A stretch of DNA of 7,331 nucleotides from Candidatus Bathyarchaeota archaeon (GTDB taxonomy: Archaea; Thermoproteota; Bathyarchaeia; Bathyarchaeales; Bathycorpusculaceae): NCBI GenBank assembly GCA_026014845.1, contig JAOZHM010000078.1, positions 1 to 7,331 of the forward strand, read 5' to 3'. Every line of letters begins with the position of its first letter. Within the stretch, counting starts at the first letter, position 1. Made by a program: the position numbers and the translations under genes. The notes below the pieces were generated by a model, which was not told the DNA's origin, did no database searches, and was given only the letters and a program-made list of their open reading frames with translations. Positions 1-6,564 of this stretch are shown piece after piece.

Positions 1-12
1 ATAATTAAGCCA

Positions 13-1104
13 TTACCGATAGAGATCTTCATGGATTGAGTAACGTAACAGAGCGGCTATACCGCCTAAGGCTACAAGTTTTAAACCAGCTTCATGTTCC
101 GTGCTTATAACCATGATTTTTCCGCCCTTCTGCTCCACAGCCCTCATCAAATCTTCAAGAAGCAGCCTTTTCTCGTCTGAGGCTTTACGAAGCATGGTGT
201 CCGCTAAAACCATAGTCTCAATAGCCCCCAGCCCGGCAGTCCTTTTCACATCGTCAAACCCATAAGCTATGTTAGACTCGTTTTTTCCAAGCCTCTTTAA
301 GACCTCTTCTATTACTTCTGTTTCTTCAGCAATTCGCATGTGCTTCATGGTTTTCAAGAGTACGCCTGACCGTAGGGCTTCATATATTCCTGCTACACCG
401 CTGTTGTTAACGCTTTTTACATCCACAACTGACTTGGCAATGTCTGTTGCTTCATTTTGTAAGAATTTTGCAAAATTGCTTTTTACAAAGCCTACGCCGA
501 TGATTGTTATTGGACTACGTGTTGCCGTCCAGACTTGACGTAAACTGCTTAAAGCCTTTCGGAAGTACTCCTTTGTAGCTACACTTCTTTTTTCAGCTTC
601 AAGCTTTCCTGGAAGCTTTATTCTCTCTTCTAATTTTATATCAACGCCGTACTGTTTTGTTGTGGCAATGGCGTAACCTTCGTCGTCAATGGCAATTATG
701 GTTATGGGTTTTTCCGACGTTTTGCTTGCTCTCTTCAGTCTTTCAACATGATGCCTAGCCCACTTTTTCTTCACAATAGTAAGCGGCTTGTTCAAAGCTA
801 TTTTAACCGTGTGATGGGCACCTAATGGAACGGTTTCCGGAGCTTTACAAATGGTTCCGTGAACTCTAAGTCTGCCTAAAAGCTTGTCCCAAGCAATCTT
901 TTCGACCTTAACACCTAAGAAGACTGGAATCCGTTGACCGCGTCTAGGTCTTGCATATTTTCCGTCTGGTTTTATTTCTCTTGTTGTGCGTGCGTAAACC
1001 TCATCGTCTTTGTAAATAATATTATATAGATGCCATAAATCGTCAAAAGTTTCAGGAATAACCTTCACAAAACCTTTCTTCAAATTCATTTCTATAATTC
1101 TCAA
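13..1104 (-). CDS. pelA: Protein pelota (aDom34), ribosome rescue factor
   Basis: Archaeal pelota recognises stalled ribosomes in the A site and, with aEF1A acting as the GTPase and ABCE1, promotes subunit splitting; it is cytoplasmic and related to aRF1. The 363-aa length is normal for the family. The N-terminal Sm-like domain (about residues 1-130) opens with the family signature MRIIEMNLKKG and continues with PETFDDLWHLYNII and YARTTREIK. A central RNase H-like domain (about 135-265) contains KLPGK, a conserved pelota loop. The C-terminal L7Ae-like domain (about 270-363) contains KIMVISTEHEAG. The start is TTG at 1104: it gives the conserved MRII start and has GGGG at 1116-1113, 8 nt upstream; the ATG at 1089 would remove the first conserved strand. 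The gene diverges from polB across 103 bp. No truncation or frameshift is seen. Confidence 0.96.
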   Translation of the reverse strand: MRIIEMNLKKGFVKVIPETFDDLWHLYNIIYKDDEVYARTTREIKPDGKYARPRRGQRIPVFLGVKVEKIAWDKLLGRLRVHGTICKAPETVPLGAHHTVKIALNKPLTIVKKKWARHHVERLKRASKTSEKPITIIAIDDEGYAIATTKQYGVDIKLEERIKLPGKLEAEKRSVATKEYFRKALSSLRQVWTATRSPITIIGVGFVKSNFAKFLQNEATDIAKSVVDVKSVNNSGVAGIYEALRSGVLLKTMKHMRIAEETEVIEEVLKRLGKNESNIAYGFDDVKRTAGLGAIETMVLADTMLRKASDEKRLLLEDLMRAVEQKGGKIMVISTEHEAGLKLVALGGIAALLRYSIHEDLYR

Positions 1105-1207
1105 AACCTGAACCCCTTTTCTAATGCTTAACCCTTCAATATCAAATTCTACCTATTAAAAAGTGTTAAAAGAATGCTTATCCTTCATTGTTTAAAAGGG
1201 GCAGGCT
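1105..1207. promoter_or_regulatory. Divergent promoter region between pelA and polB
   Basis: This A+T-rich spacer separates two divergent starts. TATA-like stretches lie at 1153-1163 (CTATTAAAAAG) and 1165-1172 (GTTAAAAG). Read on the minus strand, the first would place a transcript start near 1130, about 25 nt before the pelA TTG. Read on the plus strand, either box would place a start around 1184-1197, just before the polB ATG. Shine-Dalgarno-like GGGG runs lie at 1113-1116 for pelA (minus strand) and 1198-1201 for polB (plus strand, 6 nt before the ATG). A further TTTAAAA at 1191-1197 is too close to the polB start for a box with a leader. Box assignment is by eye. Confidence 0.45.
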
Positions 1208-3595
1208 ATGAAAATCAAGTTTTGGCTTCTAGATGTAAATTACGAAGTTAAGGAGCATACGCCTGAAATTTGGTTATGGGGTGTCGATGATTTTGGAGAT
1301 GGAGTGCTTGTTATTGACAGGGACTTTCTTGCATACTTTTATGCGGTAGTTGAAGATAAGGCAGATGCGACAAAAGTTGTTGAAGAAATCGAAGCTGAGA
1401 GAACCCAATATCCATCTGTCACAAAGCTTGAGGTTGTTGAACGCAGATTTTTTGGAAAGCCAGTGAAAGCCGTGAAGGTTTATTGTAGAGACCCGAATTT
1501 TATATCGGAATATGCCAGAGCTTTTCGACAGTTCGAAGGCGTAAAGGGCTGTCTCGAAGACGATATTCGATGTTCCATGCGTTACTTAATCGACAACAAC
1601 GTCGTTCCGTGCGGATGGCACGAAATAGAAGTTGTTGAAGAAACAAACACTTCAGGTGTTCAAGTTGACAAGATTTACAAGGCTAAATCCCTCCCGAAGT
1701 CCATTGAAAAGACTGAAGTCCCACAATTGAGGATATTAGGCTTCTCAACAATATGCTACAGCAAAGAGGGCTCTCCAAAACCTGACAGAAACCCGGTAGT
1801 CATAATTTCTGTTGCGACAAACAATGATGAAGAGAAACAGTTTTCAGCAAAAGACCAAAACGACAAACCAGTCCTGCAAGCTTTCGTAAATTATGTTAAA
1901 GACTTTGACCCAGACATTATTGTCGGTTATGGTGTGAACAGACAAGACTGGCCGTACATTAATGAGAGATGTAAAAAACTTGGATTGAAACTGTCTGTTG
2001 ATAGGGCGGGAACGGAACCGCACAGAAGCGTTTATGGACACGTTTCAATAACTGGCAGAGCTAACATAGATCTGTTAGACTTCGCAGATGAATTCCCGGA
2101 AGTCAAGGTCAAGACTTTGGAGAATCTGGCAGACTATTTAGGTGTCATGAAAATTGAAAATCGTGTTTTGATTGACGATGTTGACTTTGCAGAGCATTGG
2201 GAAGACGAGGAGAAACGCGAAACTCTGAAAAGGTTTTCTATGGATAACACACGCTGCATCATGGAAATAACCGACACCATCTTAGACTTCGCCATGCAAC
2301 TATCAAACCTTGTCAGCCTACCACTGGACTACGTTGGAACAGCATCCGTAGGCTTCAGAGTTGAATGGTTCCTTATAATACACGCCCAAAAAATCGGCGA
2401 ACTCGTACCTAAAAGAGTTAAGAAGCCCTACAGACCATACACTGGCGCAATAGTACTTAGACCTGAACCTGGGCTACATGAAAACATTTCTGTCTTGGAT
2501 TTTAGGTCAATGTATCCAAACATAATGATGACATACAACTTATCTCCAGATACTTATGTATCGCCAAAACAGCCCATTCCACCATGCGGAGTTTATGAAG
2601 CCCCTGAAGTTAAACATAGATTCAGAAAAGAACCCTCAGGATTTTACAGGGAAGTTTTGTCCTATCTTATTAAGGTGCGGAATGAAATACGTTCAAAAAT
2701 GAATGGAGTTCCTCCAGAAAGTGCTGAATACCGAGTTTTTGACGCGCGTCAGAAGGCTGTGAAAGTAATCACTAACGCATCTTACGGCTATGCTGGATGG
2801 ATAGGTGCAAGATGGTACATAAAACCAGTAGCCGAAGCGGCAACAGCTTGGGGACGACACGCAATTCTTACAGCGACAAAAATTGCTGAAAAAACTGGAT
2901 TAAAAGTCGTTTACAGCGACACAGACAGCCTATTCATAAAACATGACCCTGAAAAAATTGAAAAACTGTCAAGGGAAATCGAGGAAAAACTGGGGTTAGA
3001 GATAAAACCAGACAAGATTTATGTGCGGATATTTTTCACAGAAGCCAAAAAACGTTACGCTGGACTTTTACCTGATGGTCGCCTGGACATTGTAGGCTTA
3101 GAGGTTGTGCGTGGAGACTGGGCAACCATAGCAAAAAAAGTGCAGGAAAAAGTTCTAGAAATTATTTTGAAGGAGCAATCTCCAAAAAAAGCTGCCAAGT
3201 TTGTGCAGCAATTTATTTATGATCTTTGGCAGAAACGTGTTCCCTATCGCGACCTTATTATTTGGAAAACGTTGACTAAGCCTGTAGAAGAGTATGCTAT
3301 AAGAACTTGTCATGTTGAAGCCGCAAAAATGTTGAAGGAGAAGGGCTGGAGGCTCACAGTGGGCGATAAAGTAGGCTATGTAGTGGTGGTTGGGTCAGGA
3401 CGCTTATATGAAAGGGTTAAACCTTACGTATTTTCTTCCTACGAGGAAGTAGACGTCGAATATTACGTGTCTAAGCAGGTTGTGCCGGCTGCGGCTAGAG
3501 TTCTTGAAAGTTTCGGCATAACCGAGGAGCAGTTGTTAAAATCTGGAGTGAGGGAAAAGGAAACTAGAAGGCTGACAGACTTTTTTGGAAGCTAA
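1208..3595 (+). CDS. polB: Family B DNA polymerase with a degenerate (probably inactive) 3'-5' exonuclease domain
   Basis: Template-directed DNA polymerase, 795 aa, co-linear with hyperthermophile PolB such as Pfu Pol. The N-terminal domain (about 1-135) includes FFGKP and RYLID. The exonuclease fold follows (about 170-360), then palm and fingers: motif A DFRSMYPNI (431-439), motif B K519-x3-N523-A-S-Y-G527, motif C YSDTD (569-573), and KKRYA (614-618). Catalytic aspartates D431, D571 and D573 are present, so polymerase activity is expected. The proofreading site is not intact: Exo I FDIE is FSTI (179-182), Exo II Y-N-x3-F-D is Y-G-x3-Q-D (241-247), Exo III YSMED is FSMDN (343-347). Only D247 of the usual metal-binding acids remains. 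The C-terminus TRRLTDFF (786-793) resembles a PCNA-binding PIP box with T for Q. The ATG has GGGG 6 nt upstream. It is convergent with dnaG. Assignment to a PolB1, PolB2 or PolB3 subgroup cannot be made here; unlike typical archaeal PolB2, its polymerase motifs are intact. Confidence 0.95.
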   Translation: MKIKFWLLDVNYEVKEHTPEIWLWGVDDFGDGVLVIDRDFLAYFYAVVEDKADATKVVEEIEAERTQYPSVTKLEVVERRFFGKPVKAVKVYCRDPNFISEYARAFRQFEGVKGCLEDDIRCSMRYLIDNNVVPCGWHEIEVVEETNTSGVQVDKIYKAKSLPKSIEKTEVPQLRILGFSTICYSKEGSPKPDRNPVVIISVATNNDEEKQFSAKDQNDKPVLQAFVNYVKDFDPDIIVGYGVNRQDWPYINERCKKLGLKLSVDRAGTEPHRSVYGHVSITGRANIDLLDFADEFPEVKVKTLENLADYLGVMKIENRVLIDDVDFAEHWEDEEKRETLKRFSMDNTRCIMEITDTILDFAMQLSNLVSLPLDYVGTASVGFRVEWFLIIHAQKIGELVPKRVKKPYRPYTGAIVLRPEPGLHENISVLDFRSMYPNIMMTYNLSPDTYVSPKQPIPPCGVYEAPEVKHRFRKEPSGFYREVLSYLIKVRNEIRSKMNGVPPESAEYRVFDARQKAVKVITNASYGYAGWIGARWYIKPVAEAATAWGRHAILTATKIAEKTGLKVVYSDTDSLFIKHDPEKIEKLSREIEEKLGLEIKPDKIYVRIFFTEAKKRYAGLLPDGRLDIVGLEVVRGDWATIAKKVQEKVLEIILKEQSPKKAAKFVQQFIYDLWQKRVPYRDLIIWKTLTKPVEEYAIRTCHVEAAKMLKEKGWRLTVGDKVGYVVVVGSGRLYERVKPYVFSSYEEVDVEYYVSKQVVPAAARVLESFGITEEQLLKSGVREKETRRLTDFFGS

Positions 3596-3636
3596 TGTTT
3601 TCTGTTGCGTATTGTTGTAAAAGTTTTCATTAGTTA
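3596..3636. terminator. Short convergent spacer with T-rich stretches, possible terminators
   Basis: Only 41 bp separate the polB stop from the dnaG stop. The plus strand has TTTT at 3597-3600 and TTTT at 3624-3627, and the minus strand has one TTTT at 3619-3622. Archaeal termination often uses such T-runs without a hairpin. No stem-loop is evident, so this is a weak positional call. Confidence 0.3.
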
Positions 3637-4782
3637 TCATGTGGTTCCTTTAATTTCTGAGAATGTCATCAGTTGAACGTTTAACGGTGTTTTAACAGCT
3701 TCTGATATGCGCGAAGCAATAATATTTTTTATGTTTTTCTCATTTGCCACATCGACTATTCTTTGTGTTATGATTCCATCGAAGATAACTGTGTTCACGT
3801 CCTTTATTTGTTGAAGTTTCTCTGCTAGTTGACTTACTGGTAACCGTTCTATTTGCTCCATCTTCTCGTTTAAGAGAACAGCCTCTAAAGTACCCTCTAG
3901 CTCTTTTGTTTTTTGGACGAATTCTTTTGAAACCTCCATCTTTCGTTTTTCCTTTTTAGGCTTGAATGGCTCTTCAATGGGAGTCTTGTTTTTCAAGGCT
4001 TCAAATATTTCTCTGCAGTTTAAATCCTCAACTTCCTTCCCTCTGGGTGCCCTAGCAACATGTTTTATACTTGCCACTTGTTGAAGCTCTTTGAGAATTA
4101 GGTCTCCACCTCTGTCTCCGTCGAGGAAGGCTGTTGTTTCTTTTTCTTTAGAAAGTTTTTTTATTGTTTCTGGGATTTTAGTTCCTTCTACCGCTACAAT
4201 GTTGTATATTCCACATCGCATTAGGTTGATTACGTCAGCCCTTCCTTCAACGAGTATTACATCTTTTGCACTGTTGACTTCTGGTCCAGCTGAAAGCTTT
4301 TCAGGTCCATATTTCTCAACTTTTGTCACTTTCAGTGTTTCTGCCACTTCTTTGAAGATTTCATCTACTGAGGGCATGGATTCGATAGTCCATTTGTGGA
4401 GAATTTCTTTGGCTCTGCCGATTATTTGTTTTCTGCGTGCTTCTCTGACGTCTTCAATTTTTTCAAGGGTCATTTTTGCGGCGCAGGGGCCAACTCTGTT
4501 TATGCTTTCTATGCTTGCGGCAGTTAGGGACGTAGAAACTCTGTCCATGCTTGTTGGGATTGTTATCGTGCCTGTAGTCTTGTCTTGTTTAGATTCTAGT
4601 CGGATTTCTATTCTGCCGATTCTTCCTGACTTCTGAAGTTGCCTTAGCTCAAGCTCTGGGCTGAACAGGCCTTCTGTTTGTCCGAAAACGGCTCCTATGA
4701 TGTCTGGTTTTTCAACTACTCCGTCTATTTCGAACTTTGCGCGTATAACATACTTTATGGTAAATGTTTGTGATGAACCCGT
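3637..4782 (-). CDS. dnaG: Archaeal DnaG (Toprim primase-like, exosome-associated), apparent non-canonical ACG start
   Basis: Archaeal DnaG has a bacterial-primase Toprim core; in Sulfolobus it binds the RNA exosome, and primase activity has also been reported. From the ACG at 4782 the product is 381 aa. The N-terminal region contains KYVIRAKFEIDG, EKPDIIGAVFGQTEGLF and SGRIGRIEI, all strongly DnaG-like. The Toprim core holds EGRAD (glutamate near residue 179) and LDGDRGGD (aspartates near 221, 223 and 227), followed by APRGKEVEDL. The C-terminal part VIFDGIITQRIVDVANE is typical. The first canonical in-frame start is ATG at 4548, which would delete about 78 residues of conserved N-terminus, so that shorter model is wrong. 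Upstream the frame is open to a TAA at 4809-4807, with no ATG, GTG or TTG. ACG at 4782-4780 sits 7 nt after the GGAGGTG at 4796-4790 and gives M-GSSQTFTIKYV, of the usual length. An ATG-to-ACG substitution, an assembly error or a real ACG start are all possible. Confidence 0.92.
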   Translation of the reverse strand, partial: TGSSQTFTIKYVIRAKFEIDGVVEKPDIIGAVFGQTEGLFSPELELRQLQKSGRIGRIEIRLESKQDKTTGTITIPTSMDRVSTSLTAASIESINRVGPCAAKMTLEKIEDVREARRKQIIGRAKEILHKWTIESMPSVDEIFKEVAETLKVTKVEKYGPEKLSAGPEVNSAKDVILVEGRADVINLMRCGIYNIVAVEGTKIPETIKKLSKEKETTAFLDGDRGGDLILKELQQVASIKHVARAPRGKEVEDLNCREIFEALKNKTPIEEPFKPKKEKRKMEVSKEFVQKTKELEGTLEAVLLNEKMEQIERLPVSQLAEKLQQIKDVNTVIFDGIITQRIVDVANEKNIKNIIASRISEAVKTPLNVQLMTFSEIKGTT

Positions 4783-4789
4783 AAGCGTC

Positions 4790-4796
4790 CACCTCC
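4790..4796 (-). promoter_or_regulatory. Strong Shine-Dalgarno site that decides the dnaG start
   Basis: The minus strand reads GGAGGTG here, a near-perfect archaeal Shine-Dalgarno sequence. Seven bases separate it from ACG at 4782, the expected distance. A GTG lies within the site (4792-4790), but it is out of frame with DnaG by one base and too close to serve as its start. Confidence 0.7.
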
Positions 4797-4820
4797 AATT
4801 ATTGGGTTAGGTTAACTTTG

Positions 4821-4830
4821 ATCACGTGAT
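4821..4830. repeat. Perfect 10-bp palindrome ATCACGTGAT upstream of dnaG
   Basis: A perfect palindrome lies about 40 bp upstream of the inferred dnaG start, in the 106-bp spacer after the Toprim gene. GTTAAC (4811-4816) is a second, shorter palindrome next to it. The position would suit a dimeric regulator near a dnaG promoter, but I recognise no operator. TATA candidates in the spacer are weak, for example AGTAATATAG at 4876-4885 on the minus strand. Confidence 0.3.
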
Positions 4831-4888
4831 GAGGGAATTGTGCTCTCAAATCACCAGATTGTATTTGAACGTTTGCTCTATATTACTT

Positions 4889-5305
4889 TTATGAATTGTA
4901 AATCTTCCTCTTTAAGGTTTCCATGTAACTTGTCAAACCCTCAACATCCTTCACTTCACGACCAACAATGCCTCGCAGTTTTTTCCAGAAAACAACGTTT
5001 GCCTTTATCTGCATCTTTTCCAAATACTGTTTCAAACTTTTGGTCCACTCCCTTCCACGTCTATCAAAATCCAATAGTAAAATGACTTCCTGTGCCCCGC
5101 ATTCTTCCACCTCAGAAATAACGTCCAACATGGATTTTCCGCCGGTTTTCGCCTCTATAATCTTCCCTTCGATAGCTAGTCCCCTTAACGCCTCAACATC
5201 CTTCTTTCCCTCAACAACTATTGGAATTTCCTTTGCTGATTCCTGAGCCAACCATTCTAATGTTAGTAGAATTCTTTTCTCTTTTTCTTTTAGTCGTGTT
5301 GACAT
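4889..5305 (-). CDS. Small stand-alone Toprim-domain protein (COG1658/UPF0292-like)
   Basis: A 138-aa protein that is almost wholly one Toprim domain. A short basic and helical N-terminus (1-25) leads to IVVEGKKDVEAL (about 29-40, catalytic-type glutamate E32), then GGKSMLDVISE, and the second metal-site motif LLLDFDRRG (D79 and D81). Toprim domains hold Mg2+ for nucleotidyl transfer or for phosphodiester breakage; the bacterial relative RNase M5 matures 5S rRNA. The archaeal proteins of this size have no settled function that I know, so none is assigned. The ATG at 5305 has AAGGT at 5316-5312, which overlaps the end of tyrS. Only 4 bp separate it from the tyrS stop, so the two are one transcription unit, with dnaG 106 bp downstream. 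Two Toprim genes side by side is a suggestive but unproven link. Confidence 0.88.
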   Translation of the reverse strand: MSTRLKEKEKRILLTLEWLAQESAKEIPIVVEGKKDVEALRGLAIEGKIIEAKTGGKSMLDVISEVEECGAQEVILLLDFDRRGREWTKSLKQYLEKMQIKANVVFWKKLRGIVGREVKDVEGLTSYMETLKRKIYNS

Positions 5306-5309
5306 TTTT

Positions 5310-6398
5310 CTACCTTGTTATTTTAGCATTCTTTACAGCGTTAAGGCATTCCTTTGCCTCTTTATCGTTTTCAAAATATCTTCTGGCAGGTTCGAGGATT
5401 GTAGCCAATTCGTGTGCTAGAGCATTTTTGAGGTCTTGCGGGTGCAAATTGCCGTGTCTGTAGGCTTTTTCTAGTTCTTCGTAACTCTGGAACTCCACTG
5501 TGCCGCCGAATTTTGCTGGACGTTCTATCGTGAATGTCTCCCTCTCTCTGAAGATTATGTGCTTGCAAATATCCAAAATCGGATTGAATTCTACAATTTT
5601 TTCTGGACAGAAGGCTCTTCTAGTTTTCTGTTTTATTTCTTCAGGTGAATCGTAAATGAATATGCACGTTTCAGGTTGGCTCTTTGACATCTTAGCTGAA
5701 GATAAGGCTTCTCTTTCTTTTCCTTCTGGAATCGGCCACAAAGATGGTTTCGCCAGACCTTGGAGCAGATGGTGGTGAACACATATTGGTTTCCAGAATC
5801 CCAGTCTTTCGCCCAGCTCTCTTGCAACTACGTTCGCATTACGTTGATCTATGCCTAACTGACAAATTTTCACTTCCATGTGGAATATGTCTGCCACCTG
5901 CATCGGCGTATAAAGAAGATCTGAAACATAGTTCGCTTCCATATCCTTTCGCCCAGCAATTTCAAGGGTTCGCCTCGTTCTAGCTATTGTCAGGTTTTTT
6001 GCAATCATAATCGTTTTTGCCCAGTAGCTTAAGTCGTTGTAAAGCTCGTCTGAATAGATGAACTCAACTTTGTCTTCTGGAACGCCTAGGGCGATCCACG
6101 AATGTTTGAAAAGATCCGCTGCTTTTTTAATTAATTCGAGATTGCCGCCTAGCTTGTTGTTTAGCCAAGCATGCCAAGTGGAAAGATAAGCCTTAAAACG
6201 TATTCCAGCTTCCACAAAATCCTTCATCTTGTAGGCACAAATGACACCTGTTCCCAGATGCACCAGCCCCGAAGGTTCCCAACCGTTATAGGCTATGGGA
6301 TGCTCTTCAATCTCCAAAAGATTCCTCAAACCTTCCATGGTTAAAACTTCTTCAGTTGGAGGTCTGCAAATCAAATCAATTTTTGTTTCTATGTCCAA
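5310..6398 (-). CDS. tyrS: Tyrosyl-tRNA synthetase (class Ic, archaeal/eukaryotic type)
   Basis: Charges tRNA-Tyr with tyrosine in the cytoplasm; 362 aa. The Rossmann catalytic core starts with YNGWEPSGLVHLGT (37-50), carrying the HIGH-class motif as HLGT, and ends with KMSKS (236-240). Tyrosine recognition follows the Methanocaldococcus jannaschii enzyme: Y37 matches its Y32, Y163 its Y151, Q167 its Q155, D170 its D158 and Q185 its Q173, all in LLYTPMQVADI and GIDQRN. These residues argue against TrpRS, the close relative. The rest (about 245-362) is the compact C-terminal anticodon-binding region of archaeal enzymes. The start is TTG at 6398, with GAGG at 6410-6407, 8 nt upstream. It heads an operon with the Toprim gene. 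A TATA-like box lies near 6455, just beyond the candidate structured RNA. Confidence 0.95.
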   Translation of the reverse strand: MDIETKIDLICRPPTEEVLTMEGLRNLLEIEEHPIAYNGWEPSGLVHLGTGVICAYKMKDFVEAGIRFKAYLSTWHAWLNNKLGGNLELIKKAADLFKHSWIALGVPEDKVEFIYSDELYNDLSYWAKTIMIAKNLTIARTRRTLEIAGRKDMEANYVSDLLYTPMQVADIFHMEVKICQLGIDQRNANVVARELGERLGFWKPICVHHHLLQGLAKPSLWPIPEGKEREALSSAKMSKSQPETCIFIYDSPEEIKQKTRRAFCPEKIVEFNPILDICKHIIFRERETFTIERPAKFGGTVEFQSYEELEKAYRHGNLHPQDLKNALAHELATILEPARRYFENDKEAKECLNAVKNAKITR

Positions 6399-6450
6399 GC
6401 CTTTTACCTCTCGGCGTCTATCAACCTCTGAGATTCTATGCAGAAGTGAA

Positions 6451-6460
6451 ACTTAAAAGT
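6451..6460 (-). promoter_or_regulatory. Probable tyrS TATA box
   Basis: The minus strand reads ACTTTTAAGT here. A start about 26 nt downstream, near 6429, would give a leader of about 30 nt before the TTG at 6398. The same T-run lies directly 3' of the upstream hairpin and might also end transcription of that element. Confidence 0.4.
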
Positions 6461-6465
6461 TGTTT

Positions 6466-6564
6466 CGCGGGCTTTTGTCTCCCACGTAACCTATCCCTCA
6501 ACTTCATTGTAGAGCGGTACGCTCCTCTAGGTTGAGAACTCTCAGCGTGGGATTTTTGCCCGCG
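6466..6564. repeat. 99-nt multi-helix inverted repeat
   Basis: Arms 6466-6472 and 6558-6564 pair over 7 bp. Arms 6480-6486 and 6546-6552 pair over 7 bp. Arms 6497-6502 (CTCAAC) and 6531-6536 (GTTGAG) pair over 6 bp. The tip GAGCG/CGCTC (6512-6516 and 6520-6524) encloses three bases. A rival 6-bp helix, AACCTA (6488-6493) with TAGGTT (6528-6533), shares three bases with the third helix, so the two cannot form together. Confidence 0.75.

Noticed and set aside
3637..4548. DnaG starting at the first canonical ATG, 4548 (303 aa)
   Set aside because: Some 78 codons upstream continue the conserved DnaG N-terminus in the same frame without a stop, so this start would cut off a conserved domain.
4091..4636. 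181-codon plus-strand open frame
   Set aside because: It lies antisense to dnaG, is rich in Ser and Phe as expected of a reverse-complement shadow, and has no ribosome site or family resemblance.
4826..4832. GTGATGA as box C of a C/D guide RNA on the plus strand
   Set aside because: No CTGA box D follows within a plausible distance, and the match falls partly inside the ATCACGTGAT palindrome.
4840..5246. Plus-strand open frames of 81 and 92 codons
   Set aside because: Both are antisense shadows of the Toprim gene, without ribosome sites or recognisable products.
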